This document shows, piece by piece, positions 1-10,982 of a DNA stretch of 64,000 nt. The stretch spans positions 186,001 to 250,000 of the forward strand of contig JAGPYM010000012.1 in assembly GCA_020736575.1 (NCBI GenBank), given 5' to 3'. A model generated the notes under the pieces. It did no database searches. It saw only the letters and a list, made by a program, of their open reading frames with translations, and was not told the DNA's origin. Source of the DNA: Thelonectria olida. Taxonomy: Eukaryota > Ascomycota > Sordariomycetes > Hypocreales > Nectriaceae. A program made the position numbers and the translations under genes. The first letter of the stretch is position 1. Every line of letters begins with the position of its first letter.

Positions 1-1450
1 CGATGAGCCGCGAAGAGAGAACTTGGATTTCATGTCCGTCCTCGCTGGAGCCGGATCGCTTGACCTCGAACGTGGCGAGAGCCGTGTCGTTCAAGTAATC
101 CACGAGTCAGTGCGCGAGTTCTTCTTACGGAGAGCGGGATTCAGTATTCTGGACATTGGTCCCGAATCTGACCTCATCGGCCGAGGCCATCTTTTCATAA
201 TATATACGTGTCTGAGTTACATTGACATCACAGAATTAGATGCTCTCGTCCGGGCACGAAGAGCAGCTTCAGAAGGTGAGAGACATCGGCTGAGAGAAGT
301 CACACGTCCGGAAACAACACCCGACAGGATCTTGAATCCTTCAGCTGGGTATCAAGACAAGGCGCAAAACCATCAACAGGCTGTGGCTGATGATGAAATC
401 GCCACATCCATCGATATCCTTCGGTGGTTAGAGTCTCTATCGACGGACTCCACCACATTCAACCGGATTGCCTTGGACAGTTCGCCGTGCAACACCTCGA
501 CAAACCCCTCTATTGCTGGCACGTCTCAGGTGCTGGAGGACTACCCTGCGCTTCTTTCGTATGCCACCACTCAACTCTTCGCCCACGCAAAACTGGCTCA
601 GGCAACGTGGGAAGACCCAGCGCACATTATATACCGTCTTCTTCGTCCACCAACCTATGGTCACTTGATCGCACTCAACGAAACGGTGACAACTTGGGAT
701 CGCTGGGTCGCACTCAATGAAGAGGTGCCGCCAGGAACGAACTTAGTTGCATATGCTGAATCCCAAAACCTGTCGTCCTGGGTCTCCTGCGTGCTTGGAG
801 GTTCTAACTCGCACGAACCCCTTCACAGAATGGACTTACCTCGGTTGCCTAGCGAACCTAGTGAAGGCTATCTAGGCCGAGGAAGACGGCAAACACAAGA
901 CTCTAGCAACGGGAGTCCATGGGACACAACACACCAGCAAAGGGCTACAAGCGTTGCGAGTTTCGGTTCCGCGGGCAGTCACGCCAACTCGATCGATGAA
1001 CCCGTTCTGTCGAAGCAGTCGCCAACAGCCAGTGCTAGGCCAATAGATACCGGAGCTGCAGTCGGAACCTACACGTGCACATATTACGGTTGCACTCTAC
1101 GATTCGAAACGCCTGCACGCCTTCAGAAGCACAAGCGAGAAGGTCACAGGCTGAAGCAAGCCACCAACAATGATTCACGACCTGAGCTCAACGTCGGGAC
1201 TCCAGCTGGCCCACATCGGTGCGACCGAATCAATCCGAGTACCGGAAAGCCGTGCAATACCATCTTCTCTCGACCTTATGATTTAACCCGGCACGAGGAT
1301 ACCATTCACCACATCCGCAAGCAGAAGGTGCGGTGCGACTTCTGCACGGAGGAGAAGACGTTCAGCCGCGCAGATGCGTTAACTAGGCACTACCGGGTGT
1401 GCCATCCGGACGTGGAATATCCAGGGAAACACCGGCGCCGAAGAACCTGA
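1..1450 (+). CDS. STAND/NACHT-type protein, C-terminal part with C2H2 zinc fingers (5' end outside window)
   Basis: The frame is open from base 2, so the true start lies upstream; TGA ends it at 1450. The first ~50 residues contain VIHESVREFFLRR, a signature seen just after the NACHT module in fungal STAND proteins (family knowledge). The middle is low-complexity and polar. The last ~125 residues hold C2H2-like fingers: C-x4-C-x12-H-x4-H starting YTCTYYGC, then a finger with an unusually long first loop (CDRINPSTGKPC) followed by RPYDLTRHEDTIH, then CDFC...FSRADALTRHYRVCH. The RPYDLTRH/FSRADALTRH pair is common in fungal C2H2 proteins. The ending in basic residues (KHRRRRT) fits a nuclear protein. 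The likely role is a self/non-self sensor or a regulator; the NTPase core is not visible here. The fusion is read from one uninterrupted frame. Confidence 0.75.
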   Translation, partial: DEPRRENLDFMSVLAGAGSLDLERGESRVVQVIHESVREFFLRRAGFSILDIGPESDLIGRGHLFIIYTCLSYIDITELDALVRARRAASEGERHRLREVTRPETTPDRILNPSAGYQDKAQNHQQAVADDEIATSIDILRWLESLSTDSTTFNRIALDSSPCNTSTNPSIAGTSQVLEDYPALLSYATTQLFAHAKLAQATWEDPAHIIYRLLRPPTYGHLIALNETVTTWDRWVALNEEVPPGTNLVAYAESQNLSSWVSCVLGGSNSHEPLHRMDLPRLPSEPSEGYLGRGRRQTQDSSNGSPWDTTHQQRATSVASFGSAGSHANSIDEPVLSKQSPTASARPIDTGAAVGTYTCTYYGCTLRFETPARLQKHKREGHRLKQATNNDSRPELNVGTPAGPHRCDRINPSTGKPCNTIFSRPYDLTRHEDTIHHIRKQKVRCDFCTEEKTFSRADALTRHYRVCHPDVEYPGKHRRRRT

Positions 1451-2710
1451 ATTGTGAAGTCATCATGAGACATGGTATAATTGACTCGATCCTGACTCTT
1501 AGCCTTGGTGGCATCGTGTAACGAATAATGATGTATGATAGCCGAGCCAATATGTCACTTTCATGAACCGAAATGCTTGAGCTCTTCCAGTTTTATTTTT
1601 TACTTTTAATCGAAGTTTCCTTCTCCTAGACATAGCACTAATGATGAGACTTTCACCTTCTTATTCTCCTCTGAGTCCTCTTTCTCGGCTTATTATCTTA
1701 ACTACCTCTCCAACTCAGACTTTGTATCTGTCCCTGTGAGGCTGTGACCCACCGATGTTTGCTTCTGGGACGTCCTGTCCAACGCAGCCAATACCCGCCT
1801 TGCTATTCATATTCGAATGCAGAGAACCCCAATCCCATGATGTGAGCCTTTGTTATCTTTAGTACTTTCAATGAACTCCGGGAGTACACTGAGCCACAGT
1901 CGAGCGCAGGCTCATTGCCACCACATTTTATAACGTTGAAGCGGCCTGAGGTCACATCGAGACTCAGACTAGGAACCAAATGCGGGAGGTGATGGCACAC
2001 GAGCGAATGTAATCTATTATACAAACCTGGTTAGGCTATGAACTCCTTAGCTCGGTGACTCGGAGACAGTTGCCTGCACATTGACCAAGTCAAACAAGGG
2101 TATGGGTGCATTGAAAGCAATGACGAGCAATTGCACTCTATTACACAAATCAGGTTAGTTCCCAAACCCCTTGAATTTTCTTCATGCTGCTTGGGAGGTT
2201 AGTCTGCGTTTCCCCGGATCCCCCGCATCAACTCCCATGCTCGACGGGGATCCGGGAACTCTTGGTGAGATAACAGCGATTTAGATCGATTGCTGGCCCA
2301 ATCGACCAATTGAAGTGCAATTCCGATTGCGTAAAGATTGCCATATCTAGGATCTTTATTTCAGGCCGCCGGCGGATAGTACTAGTAGCAGCGACATTCG
2401 GACTTACATGCCTCAATTCTTTGGCTCTCCTGCAATTCATAGATCTTGCGCTCATTCGGATGGCATATTTCTCAAACTGAATATGAGGGGACCTATCACA
2501 GGTAGTTGTAGTATGTCGGCTCCTGACGAAGGCTGAGATACGCGCCGTGTAGTGACGATCGCTCAACACCCTCCTCCTCACGCAACTACTCAGAAACATA
2601 CAAAAGGATGCTCTGGTAACCTCTCATGCCCCAGCATACCAAACCTCATTCAAAGAACTCGAACTTTGCACACAACAGAGCACCTCTTTGCGAATGACGC
2701 AAACATCCTT
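1451..2710. other. Intergenic spacer upstream of the permease
   Basis: No gene is recognised. A degenerate 23-bp direct repeat lies at 2013-2035 and 2137-2159 (19 of 23 identical, core TCTATTA then ACAAA then GGTTAG). One AGATAA site (2268-2273) fits the GATA-factor (AreA/NIT2) consensus HGATAR and lies upstream of the permease. A minus-strand open frame at 2228-2599 has no family features. Confidence 0.5.
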
Positions 2711-4348
2711 ATGACGACTTCTATTGAGTTACATCCCCATTCAGGCGCTCACTCCGTGCTTGACCCAAAAGATGTCTCAGACAATGTCCCTCACCAAACC
2801 CTCTCCCGCAAGTTCAACATATGGAGCATTCTCGCCCTCGGCTTCTGTGTCCTAGGCACATGGTCCGTCTTTGCGCAGGACCTGGCGACTGGGCTGACCA
2901 ACGGAGGCCCCATCAGCATCATCTGGGGGCTTTTCCTCGTCAGCTTCTGCAATGTTTGCGTTGCAGTCTCGTTGGGCGAACTATGCAGTAGCATGCCCGC
3001 AACACTTGGCCAGGCCTTCTGGGTGTATCGCTTGTGGAACACCCCAACTGGTCGGTTTGTCTCGTACCTTTGTGCGTGGATCAACACCTTTGGCTGGTGG
3101 GCTTTGACGGCTTCGGCTATTGCCTTTATGAACAATTTCCTTCTTGGTATGAAGATCATGTTCGACAACGACTGGCTAGGCGCTACGGAAGGATGGGTTC
3201 AATTCCTCCTATACCTTGGCATCACACTGGTATTCACATTGTTCAATCTCGTCGCTTGTCGCAAGGACAAAGTTCTTCCCCTATTCAACGACTTCGTCGG
3301 CCTTGGCTTCTTCGCCCTGTTCTTCGTCATCAGCGTCACCTTGCTTGTCTACACAGGCACTAAATCTGGCCTGCAATTTCAGCCTGCGTCCTTTGTATTT
3401 GGCAAATGGATCAATGAGACGGGCTGGAGTGACGGCGTTACATGGTTCTTGGGCCTTGTTCAGGCCGCGTATGGCTTGACAGCTTTCGATGCCATCATTC
3501 ATATGACGGAAGAAATCCCCGATCCTCGACGCAACGTTCCAAAGGCCATGTACCTCTGCGTGATTTGCAGCGCTGTTACGGGTCTTCTATTCATGGTTGT
3601 TTGCCTATTTTGCATCCAGGACATCGACGGCATCATCAACACCCCGACAGGGTTGCCCTTCATGCAACTCCTTCAAGACACAGTGGGCCTCAAGGGAGGT
3701 GCAGTGTTGCTTGGACTCTTCATCTTTAACGGACTCGGTCAAGGCGTGAGCGTCCTGACGACAGCATCCCGTTTGACTTGGGGCTTTGCCTGCGATGGCG
3801 GCTTGCCATATTCGCCTTACTTCAGCTACATCGACCCGGTCTGGCATGTTCCCGCCCGGGCGTTGTGGCTCCAAGGCTTCATCATTGCTCTCATCGGCGT
3901 GCTGTACCTGTTCTCCAATACGGTCCTTGAAGCCATCTTGTCCGTGAGCACCATCGCGCTCACCATCTCTTACAGTATTCCAATTCTCACTCTACTTGTG
4001 GTCGGTCGCGACCAGCTACCACCAGGAGAGTTCACCTTGGGGAAGTATGGACGTGTGGTGAACATCATTTCACTGATTTACTGTTCAATCACGACGGTCT
4101 TCTTCTTCATGCCCTACACGCCCAACCCGACGCCTGCTGACATGAACTACGCCATCGCAATCTTCGGCGTCATGCTAATCATCGCAATTGGGTTCTGGTT
4201 TATCCGAGGACGCAAGACTTACTTAATGGACGAAAACCTGAATCAGGTTATTATGGCAAGACAGTTGGAGACGAGCGAGACACAGAAAGGCTTCGATATG
4301 AATTCGTTGGGCGATAAGAAGAGAGAAGCAGCTGGTGCTGAGGTGTGA
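2711..4348 (+). CDS. APC-superfamily amino acid/GABA/choline permease
   Basis: A plasma-membrane transporter of the fungal GABA/choline permease type (Uga4/Hnm1/BAT-like), probably importing amino acids, GABA or choline with protons. The protein is 545 aa in one exon. I chose the ATG at 2711 (MTTSIELHPHSG) because the 53 in-frame codons upstream are not permease-like. About 12 hydrophobic segments follow a ~45-residue cytosolic N-terminus. Family landmarks are LGTWSVFAQDLATGLTNGGP in TM1, FDAIIHMTEEIPDPRRNVPKA (the conserved loop with an acidic pair and PRR), GQGVSVLTTASRLTWGFACDGGLPYS, and a charged C-tail. It converges on the next gene with a 156-bp gap. Substrate cannot be read from sequence. 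A GATA site ~440 bp upstream hints at nitrogen control. Confidence 0.88.
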   Translation: MTTSIELHPHSGAHSVLDPKDVSDNVPHQTLSRKFNIWSILALGFCVLGTWSVFAQDLATGLTNGGPISIIWGLFLVSFCNVCVAVSLGELCSSMPATLGQAFWVYRLWNTPTGRFVSYLCAWINTFGWWALTASAIAFMNNFLLGMKIMFDNDWLGATEGWVQFLLYLGITLVFTLFNLVACRKDKVLPLFNDFVGLGFFALFFVISVTLLVYTGTKSGLQFQPASFVFGKWINETGWSDGVTWFLGLVQAAYGLTAFDAIIHMTEEIPDPRRNVPKAMYLCVICSAVTGLLFMVVCLFCIQDIDGIINTPTGLPFMQLLQDTVGLKGGAVLLGLFIFNGLGQGVSVLTTASRLTWGFACDGGLPYSPYFSYIDPVWHVPARALWLQGFIIALIGVLYLFSNTVLEAILSVSTIALTISYSIPILTLLVVGRDQLPPGEFTLGKYGRVVNIISLIYCSITTVFFFMPYTPNPTPADMNYAIAIFGVMLIIAIGFWFIRGRKTYLMDENLNQVIMARQLETSETQKGFDMNSLGDKKREAAGAEV

Positions 4349-4504
4349 TGGTTGGGATTCGCAGGACAGCTGGCACTGGAACAGGGTGCTGCGGATGGGC
4401 ATCCCAAGAGTCACTTGGCATCTTGATGAAGACATCAACATATGTGCCGAATTGAAATATATATACCTATGAAATGAAGTAGCCGAAAACCGATCGTGCG
4501 AGTT

Positions 4505-6447
4505 CTATGCTTTACAATAAGTGAAGTCTTTCAAACCAGCATCTGGCACTGATGCCTTTGGCAAGCACAACGCAACATCTTCGCCCTTCAGCTCATCGAA
4601 CACCAGTGAATATTCGCGCTGCGACACAATTAGCAAAAAGTCCGGAGTCCAATAACGGAGCAAGGAAAGGCCAAAACACGTATGTAACATACCTTTGCAA
4701 TGTGCACAAAATCATTATAAATGCCATCGGCCTTCATCTTCTGTCGAACAAGGTCGGTAACACCACCCAAGAGGGCCACGACTGTGGTAACCTTGCTGTC
4801 CCACGTCAAAAGAGCGGACACCAGCTCTCCGTCGACACGAGTAGACTCAGTGCTGCCATAGGGATCTGTTGAACACGAGTGTGAATACCTTTCCACATCA
4901 ATTTGCTGCGTCTTCCACTTACTCTGCATCTTCTTCCCGACAACCATGTTTCTCCACCACGCGAGTCCAACAGCTCTGTCAAAAAGGACAGTCGGGAAGA
5001 CACTGTAAGGTGTGATGACGTCAAGTTCTTGTTCCTTTTGGCTTGCTACCGAGGGAATACCGGCGGGAGAGATGTAGCCGATGATGGTATCGGTCTCCGG
5101 GTCGGTCGAGTTGTTGATGGATGCGTACATGCCAGGCACCTTGGTGACGACTGAGTTGCAAGTTCTGACTCGCTCCGCGTTTTTGAATAGACGACTGTAA
5201 AAGCCTCAGTATTTCGGGTGCCATATCTGAGGGCTAAGCTAACTTACCGGATGATGTCAACGTCGTAATATGGCAACTCAAGCTGGTTCCAAGTCTCGTG
5301 GCTAGAGAACCAAAAGCCTGCAACAAACGCACAAGTTAGTCAATAATGGGCAACTAGAGTATCATAACAATGATGCCGTACCTTTTCGAACTGTGATGGG
5401 CCCGACACCGCCCATGTTATACTCGTCGCTCTCCAATTTAGCGCGCTTATACTCCCAAAGCTTCTTCTTCTCCTTGGCAGATATATCGCCAAAGAATTGT
5501 AGGAAGTAAGTTAAAAGCTCTCCCTCGTATGGATCATCGAGGTACGTCGCAGTTTCGCACTTGTAGGTCTGATCAGGATGGTTCACAGGCAGAGTCTGAT
5601 CGGCCATTTCCGTCACGGCACAGACCTTTCCGCCGCCACGGTGGAAGACTTTGCCTGCGGTAGATGCAACGTAGTCGAGCCAGTTCTGCCAGTCCTTGGC
5701 GATCTTGGTGAACTTGGGCTGACGGCGACTGTTGAGGGCTTCGACGGCGCCATAAACGGCCCAAATCAGTTCTCTATGAAACGAATGCTTAGAAATGCGC
5801 GAATCTCGGGTCTTGAGGGGCATCTCTTACCCGTTATCCAGTCCCGGGACCCGATTGGTCCAGTCATCATTGGGCTTGACAGCTTGCTCATCTGTCAAGA
5901 TCCAAGGCAAGAAGCCACCGAAGCCCGGATATGTCTTGTTGAACTCAAGATACGTCTTCAGCTTGAGTTCCATGATAGAAGCGGCGAAACCAGGAGCCGC
6001 GCTGAGGTTGTCTGGCGTGAGGAAGCGAGCCGCCTCCTTGTTCCCAGCAATGGCTTGGGCGTAAAGAATCACTTGGAGGGCCTAATGAAGAAGTATCGTT
6101 AGCCAATGAGATGCACTTTTGACCTTTGAAGCTCAACTTACCTCCTTGCTTGCCGCACTAAAGGCGTGTTTCTTGGTGTTCTTGCCCGTTTTCCAGTCAA
6201 GCTGCGTCCCATCATACGACATGCCATTCTTGGTGTTGTAGGCTATGTCATTTTGATGGAACTTGCCTTCCCAGTAGAGGAGATCCCAGACAAAATCGTC
6301 TGGTCGATCAAGCACATCTTGCTGAGACCAGTCAAGGGCGAAGCGGCAAGTCGGCTTGTGCCGGGAGGACCTCTCTTCGTGTGCTGGTAACGCCGTGACG
6401 GAAGCCAAAGCCAAGGCTAGCAGCGAACCTGTTTGACCGAACTTCAT
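4505..6447 (-). CDS. Secreted alpha/alpha-barrel glycosidase, probable GH162 endo-beta-1,2-glucanase
   Basis: Exons (minus strand): 6447-6142, 6081-5831, 5773-5382, 5317-5248, 5194-4923, 4865-4693, 4618-4505; 525 aa. All junctions are GT/AG and in phase. Start MKFGQTGSLLALALASVTA is a signal peptide. The body resembles fungal endo-beta-1,2-glucanase (GH162, Talaromyces SGL type): GMSYDGTQLD, FSAASKEALQV, an acidic DDPYEGE around residues 265-271 and YGSTESTRVDG around 434-444. From memory the Talaromyces enzyme uses Glu262 as acid and Asp446 as base, close to these positions. Expected role: cutting beta-1,2-glucan to sophorose-type oligomers outside the cell. The fifth intron (4922-4866, 57 nt, GTAAGT donor) is in frame and stop-free, so a 544-aa unspliced reading is possible. 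TATATA lies 126-131 bp upstream of the ATG (6573-6578). The family call is from motif memory; another alpha/alpha-barrel glycosidase is possible. Confidence 0.65.
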
Positions 6448-6761
6448 GATGGAGGAGGAAGCTGGTGAGAAATGAAATGATTTAGATGGTCCCTTGGGCA
6501 ATGGGATGGTGACTGAGTGGTCATAGTCTATACCAGTTGATGGCGTGAAGTGATGGCATCACCAACGGCTCTTATATACCCGTGTATCTTGGCAACTATA
6601 TCCATCGGACCCCTTATAAGCTGCAACTTAATTTCAAGGACAAGCGATTCCTTCTCCGTGCCTGAACCGAACGTCAACACGAGTTGAATTCTTCTTCCCC
6701 CAGGTTTCTACCCCGCCACTTTGCAAGTTCTAACTCGTCTAGTCTCTGATCGACACGGAGA

Positions 6762-6772
6762 ATCGGGGAAAT
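6762..6772 (+). promoter_or_regulatory. Shared element copy 1: ATCGGGGAAAT
   Basis: Exact 11-mer also present at 10951-10961 in the transporter/beta-glucosidase promoter. It contains a CGG triplet and lies 8 bp after another CGG, as expected of a Zn2Cys6 target. Function is inferred. Confidence 0.5.
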
Positions 6773-6913
6773 GACTGTCAAATTGCGGGGGACGTTGATC
6801 AGGCGACAAAGAGGCCCCGAGCAGAGGCATTTAGCCGTCAGTAGCTCAGTAGTCGAACTATTTGACCGTCGCAAATCCCCGCCATGAGCTGAACCCAGAC
6901 CGTCTCCAGGTTC

Positions 6914-6923
6914 TTTTCCCCGA
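6914..6923 (-). promoter_or_regulatory. Shared element copy 2: TCGGGGAAAA (minus strand)
   Basis: It shares the nine-base core TCGGGGAAA with the 11-mer at 6762-6772 and 10951-10961, in opposite orientation, 35 bp upstream of the regulator's ATG. This would suit autoregulation. Confidence 0.4.
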
Positions 6924-6957
6924 ATCCTCAATTGTCCGCTGAAACCGAAAGCAGACA

Positions 6958-8899
6958 ATGGACCGCAGCAGTCCCCGAGCTATTCTCCCGCCCCATCGAC
7001 GGCCGATAAACAGGGCATGCGACCGCTGTCGACGCCGCAAAGCTAGGGTATGATAACCAAGGGAAACGACGTGGGTGGCGCTTCGGGGAATTACAGGTTC
7101 ACTGACAATGACGACAGTGCGACCCTTCAGAGTCTGGCCGGCGTTGCTCCAACTGCCGTGAATCAGACGAGCAGTGCACCTTTGACCTGCCCCTGGCTCG
7201 CCGTGGCCCGAAAGCACGGAGGAGGGACACCGAAACCCCCCTGAGAGAGAATACGACCAGTTCCGCCCTGTCCTTCTCCAGCTCCAACCCCACCGCGGAA
7301 TTACCACCCCTCGTCAACTCGGCCACCACACCCTCGGGCCCATCCTCGGTGCAATGGGAGGCTTCACGAGCGCTGAATGTCGATCCTGCGCTGTCACCTC
7401 AGACAATCCGAAGCTCCATATCGGACGCCGCCGCTACTCACGCCCAGTCGGCTCTACAGCGGTGGCACAACCTCTCGCTGGCGCTGGCCTTTCTCACGGC
7501 CGATCTCAACCAACTCGTAACGCGGTGCTTCGACCTGTTTTTCGAGTACCTGTACCCGCTCACGCCCTTGGTGCATGAACCGAATCTTCGGGATGCATTA
7601 ACCTTCTTTGCCAGCCAAGCAGCGTCCGGCATATCGCCAGCGGGCAACCCTGCTAGCAGTGGCGGTCTTCTGGAAACATGGCCAGATGCGACCTTTACTC
7701 TGATCACGGCCGTCTGCGCCGAAGCGGCGTTTTTGCTACCAAAGCACTTATTTCCAGAAGGGCAATCCGTCGCCGACATCTTTCTCAATGCATCCCGTAG
7801 CTGTCTGAACAATTACCTGGAGGCCGATCTCGAAAGCCCCAACGCCAACTCTATTGCCATCAGGTACTTCCATTCCAATTGCTTACACGCGGCGGGGAAG
7901 CCAAAGTATTCATGGCACATATTCGGAGAGGCGACGCGGCTGGCCCAAGTCATGCAACTTCACGAGGAGAGTTCTCTTGAAGGGCTCTATCCAATTGAGG
8001 CCGAGTTGCGCAGACGGGCATTCTGGATTGTCTATATGGGGGATAAATCTGCCGCCATTCTAAACAATCGCCCAATTACCATTCACAAGTTCTCATTTGA
8101 GTCGGGCATCACAACTGCCTACCCAACGGGCATTGAGGATGAATCATCAATTGGCGTCTCTCCCGGGAGTGTAGCACCTGCGCCTGAAGCAGGGCGAAGG
8201 ACCTTTATCGAAGGCTTCAACGCAAATTTGCGCCTGTGGCAAACTGCCTCAGATCTTCTCCTGCAGATGCGGCTCTATCAAGACGCCGCACAGCCCGGTC
8301 TCCCGGGACAGACGCACCGTTCCCAGGACACTGGTGAGACTAGAAGCCGCCTCGAAGCGCTTTATGTCCAGTTCATCACATGCTTGGACCATCTCCCGCC
8401 TTATTTGCAGTCTTACACGCACGCGCCGATCGTAGGGGGCCGGAAACAAACCACACAACAGAACCAGTTCATCATCCAATGCGCCAACCTGCAGGTCTCA
8501 ATGCATTGCTTGAGGATGGTCATGACACAAAAGTTTGAGGAACATTCTTACTTCTCGACAGGCGTTGAGCAAGCCGACTTGCGCAGGACAGAGATCGCCA
8601 GGGACATGCTGCGCGTCATCCATGAAGCCCCGTTTTGGTCGCTGCAGGTGAATGGGGAGCCATATGTCAGTCATTATAGTATATCGATGCAGCTTTGCCA
8701 ATCAGCTAACTTGTGGATGGAACAGGTTGAGAAGATCCGTCTCATCGGAGCTAGCCTGCTAGAGATAATTCACCGCAATGGGACGTCGCCAATAGCTACG
8801 CGGGCTCGAAGCGACTTCACGGTCCTGCTTGACCTTTTGACAAGGTTGGACTCGAAAGCGTCAGATGCTTTGCGGAACAACTCTTCGTGGGTCGTGTAG
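6958..8899 (+). CDS. Zn(II)2Cys6 transcription factor with fungal-specific MHR domain
   Basis: Exons 6958-7047 and 7118-8899 (70-nt intron, donor GTATGA); 623 aa. The intron splits the zinc cluster: exon 1 ends ACDRCRRRKAR and exon 2 begins CDPSESGRRCSNCRESDEQC, giving the exact CX2CX6CX8CX2CX6C pattern at residues ~21-50. That restored motif fixes both the splice site and the start. A Ser/Thr/Pro-rich linker follows. From ~residue 120 a helical region matches the fungal_trans (middle homology) domain: LFFEYLYPLTPLVHEP, then FGEATRLAQVMQLHEE and ELRRRAFWIVYMGDK. It is a nuclear DNA-binding regulator. It is divergent from the GH162-like gene and convergent (170 bp) with the sugar transporter, so I infer it is the local regulator; target genes are not proven. 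Confidence 0.88.
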
Positions 8900-9069
8900 C
8901 ATAAAATGAACAATGTATGATACATCCGTGCTCAGTTTACAAGATTCATTGTGTCGAAGAGATTTGATCCAATGTCGAATTGATATGCTATCATGGCTCC
9001 CTACTCAGAGCCTCAACATTCTATCCATGTTCGCTTTTCCCCCGTCACGCTCCCGCTACCGCTGAGAGC

Positions 9070-10664
9070 CTATGCAGTCTTTTCTCTCGCAAATTCCTGC
9101 TCCTCCTTGACAAGCTCCACCTTCTTGGCCATCTCCTGCTTCTCCTCCTTGCCCTCAAAGAGATACGTGAGCTCCTCTAGCGTGGGGCCCGAAGTCTCCA
9201 CGAAGAAGAAGTAGACAATCAGGAAGATGATGGCCACCCAGACACAATAGTAGATGTAGAACTTCCAACCAATATTCTCCAGACCGATGGGGTTGACGTA
9301 TCCTCCGAAAATAGAGGCCACCTGAATCGTGAGCAGAACAAACGCCCACGTCTTGGCTCGCATCTGGTAGGTGACAATTTCCAGGGGATACGTAACAACT
9401 AGGTTGGTCCATCCAAAGGTGTAAAAGGCTTGGAAGAGGAAGATGCAAGCGAGAACAACTCTTCCAGCTGCGATGGAATCCTTCTCCAAGTATTGCTGGG
9501 CAGCAATAGTCCACATGATGAAAGTGACGAGAACACCGCCTGAGCCAACAAGGAAGAAGGTACGACGCTTGAATCGGTCAACGAGCAGAGTCATCGTGAT
9601 GGCAACAATGTATTGCCACAGTGTGACCATGCCGTTGACGAGTGTAATGTCTTTTTCGGCAGTCACCCCAGTATCCTTTAGAATCTGCGTCAAGTAATTC
9701 GAGACGAGCAAGTTACCGGAACTCTGACTGAAAACGGCAGTTGCGAAGCAGAGAGAGATTCTCTTCAAATTAGGAATTGAAGAGAAGAACTCCTTCCACG
9801 TCATGTTCGCCTCTGACTCCTTGGAGAGGGCTTGCGTAATCTCGGCGCATTCGAACTCGACCAGCTCGCTGTCTGGGTCACATTCGCCATGGTATTTGAC
9901 GAGGATCTCTCGTGCCTTCTCGTACTTGCCCTTGGCGATCAACCAACGAGGCGATTCAGGACAGAAAAAGACGAGGAGACCCTGGTACACTGAGGGGACG
10001 ATTTGAATAAGAGTTGGGAGTCTCCAGGACCACTGGCTGGGGATACGGTAACAGCCATAGGTCACCCAGGCGCCAATAACGTATCCCAAAACAATGCTTG
10101 TGTTGTAAAATGTCGTGACTTGGACTCGCTCCTTCGGGTGGGAGAGCTCTGTCACCAGGACGGGGGCGCCCATCTGAATCAGAGAGGACCCAATTCCAAG
10201 CACGACTTTGCCTCCCGTGTACATGTTCAAGGAGGTTGCGAAGAACTCGACGAGGACGCCGGCGATGATGACGAGAGAGCCAAGAGCAGTTGGGACTCTT
10301 CGGCCACAAACGTCTCCGATCCAGCTGAGAAAGATGAATGGAATAACCCCTCCAATAGCGTTCGAGGCGCCAAAGAAGCCCAGCTTGGAGCCGGTGGGGT
10401 GGCCGAACCGTTCTTGCCAACTGCTCAGAGTTTGCATGCCGTTCGTCATGCCTATTAAGGAACTCTTGGTTAGCTGCTGTGCCGGAGCGCTGCGAGTCGT
10501 CGGAACTTACTGCCGTCAATGCCAAGGGCCATACTGGCGAACAGAGAGGACGTGAGTAGGAAATAGAGAAGAATGCCATTCTTTCTCTTCCAGAACGGAG
10601 GAATAGAATTCAGATCGATAGGAGACGAAATGTCGTCGACCGCCTGGGCGGCTTTGGGTGCCAT
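9070..10664 (-). CDS. MFS sugar porter (lactose/cellodextrin-transporter-like)
   Basis: Exons 10664-10511 and 10451-9070 (59-nt intron, GTAAGT); 511 aa. Twelve hydrophobic segments with sugar-porter marks: ALGIDGS across the splice in TM1, DVCGRRVPTALG in loop 2-3, PESPRWLIAKGKYEKAREIL in the central loop, and VETSGPTLEELTYLFEG at the end of TM12 (the family's PETKGxxLEE motif). The TM1 and PESPRWL regions look most like fungal Lac12/CDT-type beta-disaccharide permeases (family knowledge). Expected role: proton-coupled uptake of a beta-linked disaccharide at the plasma membrane. It is divergent from a GH1 beta-glucosidase through a 598-bp promoter, the arrangement expected for import followed by intracellular hydrolysis. 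A TATA-like TTATATA lies ~125 bp upstream (10788-10794). The actual substrate (cellobiose, lactose or sophorose) cannot be read. Confidence 0.88.
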
Positions 10665-10950
10665 GATTCGTGGTGGGCAACTGATGCCAGATGCAAAAAG
10701 GTTCAACAAGTTGGTGAACAACCTGAGAAGTGATGCACGGTGACTCGACTGTTAAAGATCAACCTCGAAAAAGGCAACACAGTCTGATTATATAGAAACG
10801 CACACAGCCTAGGAAAAATTCATGTCGTGAGAGGCCGCGAAACCTCCTCGACTAACCAAGGTCAGACGACAAAGGAAGTTCCCCGTGGGGTTTCCAAGTC
10901 CGGGGTCGGCTGCAGCAACGGGAAAATATCCTAGAAGCGAAACCAATTTT

Positions 10951-10961
10951 ATCGGGGAAAT
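10951..10961 (+). promoter_or_regulatory. Shared element copy 3: ATCGGGGAAAT
   Basis: Identical in all 11 bases to 6762-6772. It lies near the middle of the divergent promoter, ~290 bp from the transporter ATG and ~300 bp from the glucosidase ATG. Confidence 0.5.
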
Positions 10962-10982
10962 ATAGGGAAAATGTGACGCTCC

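Larger units (their letters stand above)
6448..6957. promoter_or_regulatory. Divergent promoter between the GH162-like gene and the Zn2Cys6 regulator
   Basis: This 510-bp spacer drives both genes. It holds a minus-strand TATA box (6573-6578), two copies of a TCGGGGAAA element (6762-6772 and 6914-6923), a CGG-N5-CGG pair (6756-6766), and three GCGGGG words matching the CreA/CRE1 consensus SYGGRG (6711-6716 and 6877-6882 on minus, 6785-6790 on plus). CGG pairs are typical Zn2Cys6 sites and CreA sites would give glucose repression; both are inferences. Confidence 0.6.

Noticed and set aside
2228..2599. 123-codon minus-strand frame upstream of the permease
   Set aside because: No motif, no splice support, overlaps the permease promoter.
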